Positions 26,016 to 34,112 of a stretch of 38,503 nucleotides of DNA are shown here, in pieces. Where the stretch lies: positions 1-38,503 of the forward strand of contig NZ_JAQWOO010000003.1 in assembly GCF_029245835.1 (NCBI RefSeq), given 5' to 3'. Under the pieces are notes generated by a model, which saw nothing but the letters and a program-made list of their open reading frames with translations, ran no database searches and had not been told where the DNA came from. Position numbers and translations under genes: made by a program. How positions within the stretch are numbered: position 1 is the first letter of the stretch; each line of letters begins with the position of its first letter. Origin of the DNA: Algibacter sp. (GTDB taxonomy: Bacteria > Bacteroidota > Bacteroidia > Flavobacteriales > Flavobacteriaceae).

Positions 26016-26098
26016 GCGTTAAGGATAGAAGCGGCATCCTTTTTTGCTTTTTCTGCAAAAAAGATACAGCGGATAGCCTGACCCTTGTGGTAACGCCC
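26016..26098 (-). repeat. Dispersed structured repeat, copy C
   Basis: On the minus strand: GGGCGTTACCACAAGGGTC, GGCTATCCGCTGTA, then a central 9-bp hairpin CTTTTTTGC/GCAAAAAAG in place of the centres of the other copies, then TCTATCCTTAACGC. It ends 13 bases before the dioxygenase start. Confidence 0.7.
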
Positions 26099-26111
26099 AA
26101 AACATGAAACT

Positions 26112-26645
26112 ATGAGCCATTTAACGTCTCCCATAAATTTTAAAGCGTGGATTGAAGAAAACAGATATCTTTTAAAGCCACCAGTGGGCAATAAAGTAGT
26201 TTGGAAAGATGGCGATTTTATTGTGATGGTTGTAGGTGGACCGAATAACAGAAAAGACTATCATTACAATGAAACACCTGAATTTTTCTATCAGGTAGAA
26301 GGTGATATTGTTTTAAAAATTATTGACAAAGGCACGCCAAAAGATGTACATATTAAAGAAGGAGATATTTATTTATTACCTCCTAAAGTGCCACATTCTC
26401 CACAACGAGGTGCCAATACCGTGGGATTAGTTATAGAATATAAAAGACCAGAAGGCGTGCGTGATGCATTGCTTTGGTTTTGCGAAAATTGTGTTACTAA
26501 ATTGTATGAAGAAGATTTCACTTTAGACAATATTGAAACCGATATGCCGAAAATATTTGACAAATATTATAAAGATAAAGACAAACGTAGCTGCCCAAAC
26601 TGCGGAGAAGTTATGCAACCGCCAAAGAAAGTGAAAATAGAATAG
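26112..26645 (+). CDS. nbaC: 3-hydroxyanthranilate 3,4-dioxygenase
   Basis: Cupin-fold, non-haem iron extradiol dioxygenase that opens 3-hydroxyanthranilate to 2-amino-3-carboxymuconate semialdehyde. Fe ligands H51, E57 and H95; R47 in NNRKDYHYNETPEFFYQ and R99 in the HSPQRG stretch are also conserved. The bacterial-type C-terminal rubredoxin-like iron site is complete: C124-x2-C127 and C161-x2-C164. 177 residues. The start ATG lies just beyond repeat copy C. Confidence 0.95.
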   Translation: MSHLTSPINFKAWIEENRYLLKPPVGNKVVWKDGDFIVMVVGGPNNRKDYHYNETPEFFYQVEGDIVLKIIDKGTPKDVHIKEGDIYLLPPKVPHSPQRGANTVGLVIEYKRPEGVRDALLWFCENCVTKLYEEDFTLDNIETDMPKIFDKYYKDKDKRSCPNCGEVMQPPKKVKIE

Positions 26646-26700
26646 CTATTTAAATTTCGTCTTTACCAAGAGGTATAATGACGTCTCTTAATAAATTAAA

Positions 26701-26730
26701 AGATTGCCGCGGCTAAAGCCTCGCAATGAC
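26701..26730. repeat. Short palindromic repeat at the dioxygenase-decarboxylase junction
   Basis: A GATTGCCGCGGCTAAAGCC...GCAATGAC stretch with a small GGC-taaa-GCC hairpin, ending five bases before the decarboxylase start. GATTGCC-type stretches of this sort are scattered through Bacteroidota genomes, from memory. Confidence 0.45.
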
Positions 26731-26735
26731 AAAAA

Positions 26736-27821
26736 ATGGAAAAGCGCAAACTTAGAATTAACGGACATTCTCATTTATTGCCTTATCCTGAAGAAATACC
26801 AGAATTCATGCAAGAGAAAGGTATTTTTTGGGTGGATAAAGACCGTAAATTTATGCTTCAAAAGGACTGGAAACGTCCGGTTACCGACTCTAGTTTTTTC
26901 TTAGATGAAAAGCTTGAATGGATGGAGCGAAACAAACTTGATCATGCTGTGGTTTTAAATTTATCACAATTATACGGTAATGGTTTACGGGTTGAGGAAA
27001 TGAAAAAAGCATTGCGGTTTCAAAATGATTTTAATGCTAAAGTGCAACATGATAACCCCAGTAAATTTACTTGTGGTTTTGTGGTGCATCCAGCATTTAT
27101 AAGAAGTGCTTGTTGGGAGATAGAGCGTTGTGTTGAAAATCATGGCATGCAACTGTTATGCTTACCTACTCATTATATGGACACCATAGGTACATGGCGT
27201 TGTATTTTTGATGAAGATAATGAGCCTATTTTTGAATTGGCTGACAAATACAATTTAGCAGTTGAAATTCACCCCTATGATGGTGAGAAATTCATAAAAC
27301 TAGAAAACATTTCGTGGCGCTTTCATTTAATATGGATGTTAGCGCAATGTGGTGATGCTTATCATTTTTTAACATTGAATGGTTACCAAGACAAATTCCC
27401 AAATATGCGAACTTGTTTTGCACATGGTGGGCAGTTGGCTCAAATTAATTTAGGCCGACGAATTCAAGGTTTTGATGGTAGGCCCGATTTATTTGAAGGC
27501 AAACACCACCCAAGGAAAGCTGTAGGACACAAAAACATCTTTTTTGACACTCTAGTTCATGATACTGGCGGACTAGAATTATTGATAAGAAATCATGGCT
27601 CTAAACAAGTTATAATGGGGCTTGATGATCCTTATCCTTTAGGTGAAATGGAAAGTGATAAACAATCTTCTTACCCAGGAAAAATATTAGATCTTGCCAT
27701 GAAAAGGAAAATTATTACTGAAAAAGAATATGATGATATTTGGGAGCATAACGTCATTCAGTGGTTATGTGGTGATGATGAAAGTGCCAAACAAAAATTA
27801 ATCAATAGAATTTTAAATTAG
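26736..27821 (+). CDS. 2-amino-3-carboxymuconate-6-semialdehyde decarboxylase (ACMSD-type)
   Basis: Amidohydrolase superfamily, 361 residues. The metal-binding HSH lies at 11-13, H179 in VEIHPYD and H230 in FAHGG, and D297/D298 in MGLDDPYPLGE is the acidic ligand. The fold and its place directly after the dioxygenase fit ACMSD, which removes the carboxyl group so that the chain is degraded rather than cyclised to quinolinate. Typical ACMSDs are about 330-340 residues, so this one is slightly long. Other amidohydrolase decarboxylases are possible but the operon makes ACMSD the best call. Confidence 0.9.
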   Translation: MEKRKLRINGHSHLLPYPEEIPEFMQEKGIFWVDKDRKFMLQKDWKRPVTDSSFFLDEKLEWMERNKLDHAVVLNLSQLYGNGLRVEEMKKALRFQNDFNAKVQHDNPSKFTCGFVVHPAFIRSACWEIERCVENHGMQLLCLPTHYMDTIGTWRCIFDEDNEPIFELADKYNLAVEIHPYDGEKFIKLENISWRFHLIWMLAQCGDAYHFLTLNGYQDKFPNMRTCFAHGGQLAQINLGRRIQGFDGRPDLFEGKHHPRKAVGHKNIFFDTLVHDTGGLELLIRNHGSKQVIMGLDDPYPLGEMESDKQSSYPGKILDLAMKRKIITEKEYDDIWEHNVIQWLCGDDESAKQKLINRILN

Positions 27822-27832
27822 TTGCTAGGTCG

Positions 27833-27850
27833 TCTCGAGCGCAGTCGAGA
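27833..27850. repeat. TCGACTGCGCTC-type hairpin at the decarboxylase-methyltransferase junction
   Basis: TCTCGA (27833-27838) pairs with TCGAGA (27845-27850). On the minus strand it carries CTCGACTGCGCTCGAG; the same TCGACTGCGCTC core is at about 35027. A further GACTGCCTCGACC lies at about 27886, just before the next gene. Confidence 0.55.
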
Positions 27851-27907
27851 GGCTGTTAAATAAAAACAATATTAAATGAGGTGCCGACTGCCTCGACCAA
27901 AAAAAAT

Positions 27908-28552
27908 ATGCATTTTATACCTGAAAATTTAGATGATTACGTGGTTGCTCATTCTGAAGACGAGCCAGAATTACTACAGCAATTACATAGAGAAACCTAT
28001 CAAAAAATTTTACAACCCAGAATGCTTAGCGGGCATTATCAAGGGAGGCTTTTAAGTATGATTTCCAAACTGGTGAATCCTAAAAACATTTTAGAGATTG
28101 GCACTTATACGGGTTATTCGGCATTGTGTTTAGCTGAAGGCATGCAAAGTAATGGTGAGCTACATACTATTGACATTAATGAAGAATTGGTTGATTTTCA
28201 GCGTAAATATTTTGATAAGTCTGCTTATGGAAAACAAATTCATCAGCATTTAGGTGATGCTTTGGAGATTATTCCAAAGCTAGACGCTACTTTTGATTTA
28301 ATTTTCATTGATGCTGATAAAGAAAACTACTCGAACTACTTTAATGCCATTATAGATAAATTAAATTCTGGTGGCATTATTTTATCTGATAATGTTTTAT
28401 GGAGTGGTAAGGTTTTAGATACTGTTTTTAAGAAAGAAGACAGCTCTACACCTGCACTCATTGAATATAATGCGCTTTTAAAACATGATAAACGGGTTGA
28501 AACGGTTGTTTTACCTATTCGTGATGGGCTTACTATTAGTAGGAAAATTTAA
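27908..28552 (+). CDS. SAM-dependent O-methyltransferase (family 3)
   Basis: 214 residues from the ATG at 27908, which is preferred over the upstream in-frame GTG at 27881 because the GTG stretch overlaps repeat sequence. Catechol-O-methyltransferase-like fold: NILEIGTYTGYSALCLAEG (SAM motif I), the HTIDI stretch, FDLIFIDADKENYSNYF with the metal-binding acidic residues, and LSDNVLWSGKV. The family methylates small catechols, often with Mg. It could act on a 3-hydroxyanthranilate- or catechol-type metabolite of the cluster; that is inference from location. It lies after the last repeat-bearing junction. Confidence 0.86.
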   Translation: MHFIPENLDDYVVAHSEDEPELLQQLHRETYQKILQPRMLSGHYQGRLLSMISKLVNPKNILEIGTYTGYSALCLAEGMQSNGELHTIDINEELVDFQRKYFDKSAYGKQIHQHLGDALEIIPKLDATFDLIFIDADKENYSNYFNAIIDKLNSGGIILSDNVLWSGKVLDTVFKKEDSSTPALIEYNALLKHDKRVETVVLPIRDGLTISRKI

Positions 28553-28602
28553 AGCTAAAGCCTTATATGTTAGATTTTTCATATATTTAAACAAAATCAA
28601 CC

Positions 28603-29667
28603 ATGAAAAACCTAACCTACCACTGTTTTACGCTATTAATATTTTCTTTATTCCCGACTATACACTACGCACAATGTGCTTTAAATAATGCGCCTCCAGG
28701 TGAGTATATTGATATAAGTTCCTGTCAATATATAGAAGCACCTCCAGGCACTTATAGTCCAGGTGGAAATATTACAGCACCTATAGAATGTGAACCAGGA
28801 AGGTTTTCTGATGTTTCAGGAAGCGAATTTTGTCAATCTTGTCCAGCTGGCACATTTCAACCCAATTCGGGAAGTACAGAATGCACTTTGTGTCCACCGG
28901 GTAAATCTCAAGCTAATACAGGTAGTATTGACTGTATTGCATGTTCTCCAGGGAAATTTGCAGATACTCTAGGAAGTGTGGTTTGTACAGATTGTTCAGA
29001 GGGTAAATTCCAACCTATTGAAGGACAAACAGAGTGTTTAGATTGTCCAAAAGGCAGATACCAACCAAACACAGGAAGTGCAGAATGCCTATCTTGTAGC
29101 TCAGGAACTTTTGCAAGCACTACAGGAAGCGCGACATGTACTGATTGTGCTCCAGGAAAATACGCAGATACAGAAGGAAGTGAGGTCTGTACAGACTGTC
29201 CTTCTGGCAGGTACCAGCCTGATTCAGGAAGTAACGAATGTATTGGATGTGAACCAGGAAAATTTACTTCAACCACTGGAAGTGTTAATTGTACGGATTG
29301 CCCAGTTGGAACATTTCAACCTAATTCTGAAAGTGTGGACTGTATAAATTGTCCCGATGGAAGCTCTACTTCTGGCACAGGAGCTATGACTTGCGACATT
29401 ACACTAAAATTAAAAGAAAGTTCTTTTTCTGATATTATAAAATACTACCCAAATCCTACCAATGGTGATATTACTTTCAATTTAAGCAAACATTACCAGC
29501 TCTTAAATATAGAAATTATAGATATTTATGGTAAAAAAATCCATTCCAAAACCTATGACAACATTCAAGTTTTTAAAATAAACATGTCTAGTTTTTCAAA
29601 CGGTAAATATATTTTCAAAATATGGAATAATAAAAAGAATGCTGTTTTTGCTATTTTGAAGCAATAA
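28603..29667 (+). CDS. T9SS-exported protein with twelve ephrin-receptor-like cysteine repeats
   Basis: 354 residues. A signal peptide (about 1-24, HYAQ) precedes a mature region with twelve 17-residue units from residue 63 to 264. Each unit has the form C-x2-G-x10-C-x2, with conserved G-x-F/Y, QPNTGS or ADTxGS, and CxxC spacing, as in the eukaryotic GCC2/GCC3 or ephrin-receptor-like repeats. A linker and a T9SS type A sorting domain follow (YYPNPTNGDITFNLSK, then GKYIFKIW, about 281-354). It should be exported by the type IX system and held on the cell surface, with disulfides formed in the periplasm. The ligand is unknown; adhesion is a guess. Confidence 0.85.
   Translation: MKNLTYHCFTLLIFSLFPTIHYAQCALNNAPPGEYIDISSCQYIEAPPGTYSPGGNITAPIECEPGRFSDVSGSEFCQSCPAGTFQPNSGSTECTLCPPGKSQANTGSIDCIACSPGKFADTLGSVVCTDCSEGKFQPIEGQTECLDCPKGRYQPNTGSAECLSCSSGTFASTTGSATCTDCAPGKYADTEGSEVCTDCPSGRYQPDSGSNECIGCEPGKFTSTTGSVNCTDCPVGTFQPNSESVDCINCPDGSSTSGTGAMTCDITLKLKESSFSDIIKYYPNPTNGDITFNLSKHYQLLNIEIIDIYGKKIHSKTYDNIQVFKINMSSFSNGKYIFKIWNNKKNAVFAILKQ
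28789..29394 (+). repeat. Tandem 51-bp coding repeats of the cysteine-rich protein
   Basis: Twelve in-frame 51-base units (the last shorter) lie within the gene at 28603. Units alternate imperfectly between a FADTxGS type and a FQPNxGS type, suggesting growth by duplication of unit pairs. The regular period also opens a long antisense frame, which is not a gene. Confidence 0.8.
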
Positions 29668-29669
29668 AA

Positions 29670-29957
29670 CTAAAACTTTCGCTTAACTGAACCCGTAAAA
29701 TCTTCGATATCGTCTTTTACTCTATCCAGTTCTTTTTTCACATCTTTAGCAATGCTGGTGTCAAGACCGTTTTTTTCGGCGGTTTTAGTGATTTCGTGTT
29801 TAATATCGTTGGTGGCGTCTTTAAGAGTGCGCATGCCTTTTCCTAAACCACGAGCAATTTCCGGTAGTTTATCGGCGCCAAAGACCATAATAGCAATAAA
29901 GAGTATGAATGCTATTTCTGCACCGCTAATAAATAAGAATGTAGCTTGTTGTATCAC
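29670..29957 (-). CDS. tatA: Sec-independent protein translocase TatA
   Basis: A 95-residue protein from the GTG at 29957 (an ATG at 29999 would add 14 residues that homologues lack). It has a single N-terminal membrane helix (FLFISGAEIAFILFIAIMVFG), the FGADKLPEIARGLGKGMR hinge and amphipathic helix typical of TatA/E in Bacteroidota, and a charged acidic C-terminal helix. It should form the pore-like assembly of the twin-arginine pathway. TatC is not in the window. Confidence 0.9.
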   Translation of the reverse strand: MIQQATFLFISGAEIAFILFIAIMVFGADKLPEIARGLGKGMRTLKDATNDIKHEITKTAEKNGLDTSIAKDVKKELDRVKDDIEDFTGSVKRKF

Positions 29958-30014
29958 AGTACAAATATAGTAAGTTGTTTTTATTATACTGGTTACCAAT
30001 TAAATTTATTGGCA

Positions 30015-30044
30015 TAAAAAAAAAGCCGATTTTGAAAACCGGCT
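30015..30044 (-). terminator. Terminator of the M1 peptidase gene
   Basis: Stem AGCCG (30024-30028) with CGGCT (30040-30044), extended by T/A pairs. On the minus strand it is followed by a run of T (A's at 30015-30024 on the + strand), as expected for the end of the gene at 30092. Confidence 0.85.
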
Positions 30045-30091
30045 ATTTTACAAAACTATCAGCCAATTATAGGATAACATAATGCTGTTTG

Positions 30092-32353
30092 CTAACTTTT
30101 TACTTTTTCTTTAAACTTATCAAAGTTATTAGCTTCATTCATTTTTGGCCAAGAATTGTTAGACGTATCAACATCGGCAGTTTCTAGGTCTGGATCTACC
30201 ATAAAACTCGTTATAGTTTTATTTGTTTTAAATACTTTTTTAACTTCATTTTCATTATACCTCCATATTTGAGCTGGATAGGTTTTTCTTTCGGTTGTAC
30301 CATCTTCATAAGTCATCTCTAAAATAATTGGCATAACTAACCCTCCTGGTTTTTCAAACGTTACTTCGTAAAAATACTTAGGCGCTTCTTTTAGTTTTAC
30401 TTTCTCTTCTTGAGGAAGACTTTCTATATAATCCGTTAAAAATTTAAAATCTGAAATGCTTTTTGAATCTTTTGGCATTTTACCAGCTTCTGCTTCTACA
30501 TAATAGACTAATCTGTCTTTATACTCCGCCAAATTAATATTATACTTTTTCGCAGTTTCTGCTGCTATTTCTGAAGGTTGATTTGATAAATAATATTGTT
30601 TTACATCTTTAATACCTATATCTGTATAATCTGTTGTGTAAAACCACCCTCTCCAGAACCAATCTAAATCCATTGCTGAAGCGTCTTCCATAGTTCTAAA
30701 AAAATCTGCAGGTGTTGGGTGTTTAAACATCCAACGTTGCGAGTATGTTCTAAAAGCATAATCAAACAATTCTGGCCCCATAATGGTTTGTCTTAACATA
30801 TACAATGCTGCTGCAGGTTTTGTATATGCATTTGGCCCAAATTGGAATACATAATCACCTTGAGACATAATTGGAGATATATAATTTTGATCGCCACCCA
30901 TGTAAGGGACAATATCTTTAGGAAGGTTTCCTGTGATAAAATTCGGATCATAATCTAGTTCTGCCAACGTTTCAACAAACGAATTAAGACCTTCGTCCAT
31001 CCATGTCCATTGACGCTCATCACTATTAACAATCATAGGGAAAAAGTTATGCCCCACCTCGTGAGTTATAACGCCTATCATACCTCTTTTTACACGTTCA
31101 GAATATGTACCATCTGGTTTTGGACGACCATAGTTAAAACATATCATAGGATACTCCATCCCCTGTCGTTCTGAATGTACAGATACTGCTTTGCTATACG
31201 GATAATCAAAAGTTAGTTTAGAATATTCTTCTAAACTATTTGCAACAACTCGCGTAGAATGCTCTTCCCACAATGGATTACCTTCTTTCGGATAAAGTGA
31301 TATAGCCATTACAGAACGCCCATTGATATTAACCGCCATAGCATCCCAAATATATTTTCTTGAAGAGGCAAAAGCAAAATCTCTTACTCTATTTGCTTTA
31401 AAATGCCACGTTTTATTTTTAGTGCTTCTTTTAGATTCTGCTACAATAGCTTCTTCTTCAGAAACAATAAATACAGGATCTGTAAAAGATTTTTTTGCTA
31501 GTGCAAAACGTTTTTGCTGCTCTTTTGTTAAAACATCCTTTGGGTTTTGTAATTCTCCTGTAGACTCTAAAATATGATCTGCTGGCACGGTTATTTTTAC
31601 ATCAAAATTCCCGAATTCTAAAGCAAATTCACTGCGTCCCCAAAACTGCATATTTTGCCAACCCTCTACATTATCATAAACACAAAGTCTAGGGTGAAAT
31701 TGAGCAATAGTGTAATTATTATTACCATCAGGAAAGGTTTCTAAACCAGAACGACCTCCATCTGTATTTATATCGTTAATATTATAATGCCATTTTATAC
31801 TAAATTTAAAAACCTCACTGGGAGCTAATGGTTTTGATAAATTTATTCGCATCATGGTTTGATTTATAGTATGTGATAAATCTGAACCATTTTCATTTTT
31901 AACGTAATCAATATTAAAACCACCATCAAAACGTTCTTTCAAATTTGCTTTAGTAAACGCTCCAGAATCATTAAAAGGTACGTTAAAAACCTCTGTTTCA
32001 ATATCTGGAGTTTTTGAATCTTTAGCACGCATATTTTGGTCTAACTGAATCCATAAATATTCCAAATAATCGTTAGAATTATTATGATACGTTATTTTTT
32101 CGTCACCAAAAAGTTGATTTTTATTTTCGTCCAAACGAATATTCATTATATAATCTACCTGCTGTTGTGTATAGGCATGTCCGGGAGCGCCTGAAGCTGT
32201 TCGTGTTTCATTTGGTGTTGCCAGAAGATCTTTCATTTGTCTGAATTTGTTCTGATCTGAATGACCTTTTTGTTTTTCTTTAGCTTGCTCTTGAGCAAAA
32301 GCGCCAGAAAAAAGGAATACTAATGATAAGAAAAGGTACGCATGCTTCCTCAT
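30092..32353 (-). CDS. M1 family zinc aminopeptidase-like protein, exported
   Basis: 753 residues. Signal peptide 1-20 (ending AFA). The M1 domain has GMEYP at 398-402 (where classical M1 enzymes have GAMEN) and the zinc site HEVGHNFFP (H431, E432, H435) with E454 in WMDEGLN, which fits the HExxH-x18-E rule. A C-terminal region of about 150 residues follows. Active periplasmic or surface metallopeptidase predicted; substrates unknown, probably large peptides. It heads a minus-strand trio with DUF6702-like and CarboxypepD_reg-like genes. Confidence 0.92.
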   Translation of the reverse strand: MRKHAYLFLSLVFLFSGAFAQEQAKEKQKGHSDQNKFRQMKDLLATPNETRTASGAPGHAYTQQQVDYIMNIRLDENKNQLFGDEKITYHNNSNDYLEYLWIQLDQNMRAKDSKTPDIETEVFNVPFNDSGAFTKANLKERFDGGFNIDYVKNENGSDLSHTINQTMMRINLSKPLAPSEVFKFSIKWHYNINDINTDGGRSGLETFPDGNNNYTIAQFHPRLCVYDNVEGWQNMQFWGRSEFALEFGNFDVKITVPADHILESTGELQNPKDVLTKEQQKRFALAKKSFTDPVFIVSEEEAIVAESKRSTKNKTWHFKANRVRDFAFASSRKYIWDAMAVNINGRSVMAISLYPKEGNPLWEEHSTRVVANSLEEYSKLTFDYPYSKAVSVHSERQGMEYPMICFNYGRPKPDGTYSERVKRGMIGVITHEVGHNFFPMIVNSDERQWTWMDEGLNSFVETLAELDYDPNFITGNLPKDIVPYMGGDQNYISPIMSQGDYVFQFGPNAYTKPAAALYMLRQTIMGPELFDYAFRTYSQRWMFKHPTPADFFRTMEDASAMDLDWFWRGWFYTTDYTDIGIKDVKQYYLSNQPSEIAAETAKKYNINLAEYKDRLVYYVEAEAGKMPKDSKSISDFKFLTDYIESLPQEEKVKLKEAPKYFYEVTFEKPGGLVMPIILEMTYEDGTTERKTYPAQIWRYNENEVKKVFKTNKTITSFMVDPDLETADVDTSNNSWPKMNEANNFDKFKEKVKS

Positions 32354-32460
32354 AGTTTTTTTGTTTTATTAGAAAAAAAAGTGATTTTTGCAATTTTCGT
32401 TAGAAGATTGTCACAAAACGGTGTCGAAATTACTAAATTATGTATTCATTCAACATCGTT

Positions 32461-32964
32461 TTAATTAAAATTTAACAAAGCGTTTGGATTATCAGATGTT
32501 AAAATGAAACTTTTATTTTTAGAATTTATTTTCATCTTTACAATGTTTTGTTGATCTTTTTGTAAATCGAATAAAATACTATTTGTAATGGAGAAAGATG
32601 CTATATTTTTTATATGTTCAACCTCTAAATAGCACCTTACTATATCACCTTCATATTCTTTTCCTATATAATTGAATATAACCGCTTTTTTATTAATACT
32701 TAACTTGATTTTATCTTGTAGATATTTTTCAATATAGATATCAATTATTTTTGGCTCATCCTTTTCTGCAAGCACAATATTTTCATCATAATTTGACTTT
32801 AATACACTCTCAAAATCGTCAATAAATAATCTTGAAGTTATTTGAACCGACTCCTTTTCTTTTATATAATTGATTTGAGTAACGCTTATGTAGTATTTAT
32901 GCATGGATGAGAATGCAAATAGCGGAATGATAAAACCAATTACTAAAAATTTAAAAATTTTCAT
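32461..32964 (-). CDS. DUF6702-like exported protein
   Basis: 167 residues with a signal peptide (about 1-20). A MHKYYISVTQINYIKEKESVQIT start and RLFIDDFESVL stretch recall the DUF6702 family of Bacteroidota, found next to M1 peptidases; the name is from memory. No catalytic residues are visible, and the predicted fold is mostly beta. It lies between the M1 peptidase (107 bases) and a CarboxypepD_reg-like gene (253 bases). Function unknown. Confidence 0.72.
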   Translation of the reverse strand: MKIFKFLVIGFIIPLFAFSSMHKYYISVTQINYIKEKESVQITSRLFIDDFESVLKSNYDENIVLAEKDEPKIIDIYIEKYLQDKIKLSINKKAVIFNYIGKEYEGDIVRCYLEVEHIKNIASFSITNSILFDLQKDQQNIVKMKINSKNKSFILTSDNPNALLNFN

Positions 32965-33147
32965 AAATAGGGTTAAAAATAGAAACTAAAATACTTCATT
33001 AGAGTTCAAAAAGCGTTCCAAAGTTTTTTTTAGAACATATTATTAAAAACCTCATAAACTTGAAAATTATTTATGTAATATAGACTTTGCAGAAATAATT
33101 TCAATTGAAACAATAACTTCTTTTAATTTATACTAAGCGGAAAAAAA

Positions 33148-33194
33148 ATAAAAAAAAACGCAAACAGCTTTTAATGTTTTGTTAAAAGCTGTTT
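33148..33194 (-). terminator. Terminator of the CarboxypepD_reg-like gene
   Basis: A perfect 13-bp stem, AAACAGCTTTTAA (33162-33174) with TTAAAAGCTGTTT (33182-33194). On the minus strand a long T-run follows (A-rich 33140-33158 on +). It ends the gene at 33218 and separates it from the DUF6702-like gene. Confidence 0.88.
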
Positions 33195-33217
33195 ATTATA
33201 AATGTATTTTATTTTTT

Positions 33218-34024
33218 CTAATTCAGAAAATCGATGCTTTTATTATTCAAAAGTTCAAGAAATTCCATTTCCTTTCCGTAGTTAAGTAATGAAAAATCAA
33301 AATCGCCACTTTCTACAAATCGTATAAATTCTTCAACACGATGTTCTGGAATTTTAAAATTATCAACCAAAAACTCAGAACCAAAATAATACTTAATAGA
33401 TTCAATGGGCACATCGGGTACACCAGCCTTCTTTTTATCTTTCACCTCAGCCCTAAATAAAGGAAGCAATAACTGATCAACAACATTAATAATATTAAGA
33501 CCATTTACCATAGGTTGATGCTGCCTATCAATAGCAATATTATTTACTTCAGATTTATTATCTATTTCAAAATCATAATCTTTACTATGCTTAACCCCAA
33601 AATACAAAGCATCTAATTGAGGCTTAAAAGGTTTAGTAGCTTCTAAATCTGTATTTAAATTACCTGATAGTCCTTTCGTAAAAACAACCACCTCATCTAA
33701 CTTATTAATCTCTTCAATTAAAAAGAGTTTCATTTTTTTAGATTTTATAATAGCATCATTAACTTTAAAAGTAATATTTTGATATTGTAACGCACTAACT
33801 TCAATAATATCATTTAATGTTACTTTCAGTTTAAATTCGCCATTATCATCAGTAATTGTTCCTGTATTTGAAGAGCTATTAAATATTGTAATACCAGAAA
33901 TATCGCTACCTTCAACAATAATTTTACCAGAAACTTCTATTCGTGTTATGGTTTGAGAAATTACAGATATTGAAGAAACTAAAGCGAGAACCAAGAAAAA
34001 CCTTTTCATATTTTTTATTTTCAA
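33218..34024 (-). CDS. Exported protein with CarboxypepD_reg-like domain
   Basis: 268 residues. A signal peptide (about 1-23, ending ISQ) precedes a CarboxypepD_reg-like beta-sandwich at about 28-105 (VSGKIIVEGSDISGITIFN, TDDNGEFKLKV, EVSALQYQNITFKV). This domain is usually found at the N-terminus of TonB-dependent transporters, but no barrel follows here. The last 150 residues are unlike anything I recognise. The gene is one of a trio with the M1 peptidase and DUF6702-like genes and is divergent from pepE. Confidence 0.75.
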   Translation of the reverse strand: MKIKNMKRFFLVLALVSSISVISQTITRIEVSGKIIVEGSDISGITIFNSSSNTGTITDDNGEFKLKVTLNDIIEVSALQYQNITFKVNDAIIKSKKMKLFLIEEINKLDEVVVFTKGLSGNLNTDLEATKPFKPQLDALYFGVKHSKDYDFEIDNKSEVNNIAIDRQHQPMVNGLNIINVVDQLLLPLFRAEVKDKKKAGVPDVPIESIKYYFGSEFLVDNFKIPEHRVEEFIRFVESGDFDFSLLNYGKEMEFLELLNNKSIDFLN

Positions 34025-34112
34025 ATTACTACATTAATTTGTTTATTTAAAACAAAAATCATCAATTCTTTTAATACCACTAATTAATTAATTTTATACA
34101 CACTTAAAACTT

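Noticed and set aside
28908-29276. A 122-residue minus-strand frame with regular repeats
   Set aside because: It is the antisense of the 51-bp coding repeats; the same period keeps it open. The + strand has a signal peptide and sorting domain.
28789-29394. CRISPR-like regular spacing of about 51 bases
   Set aside because: The units are in frame, encode a conserved cysteine pattern, and have no unique spacers.
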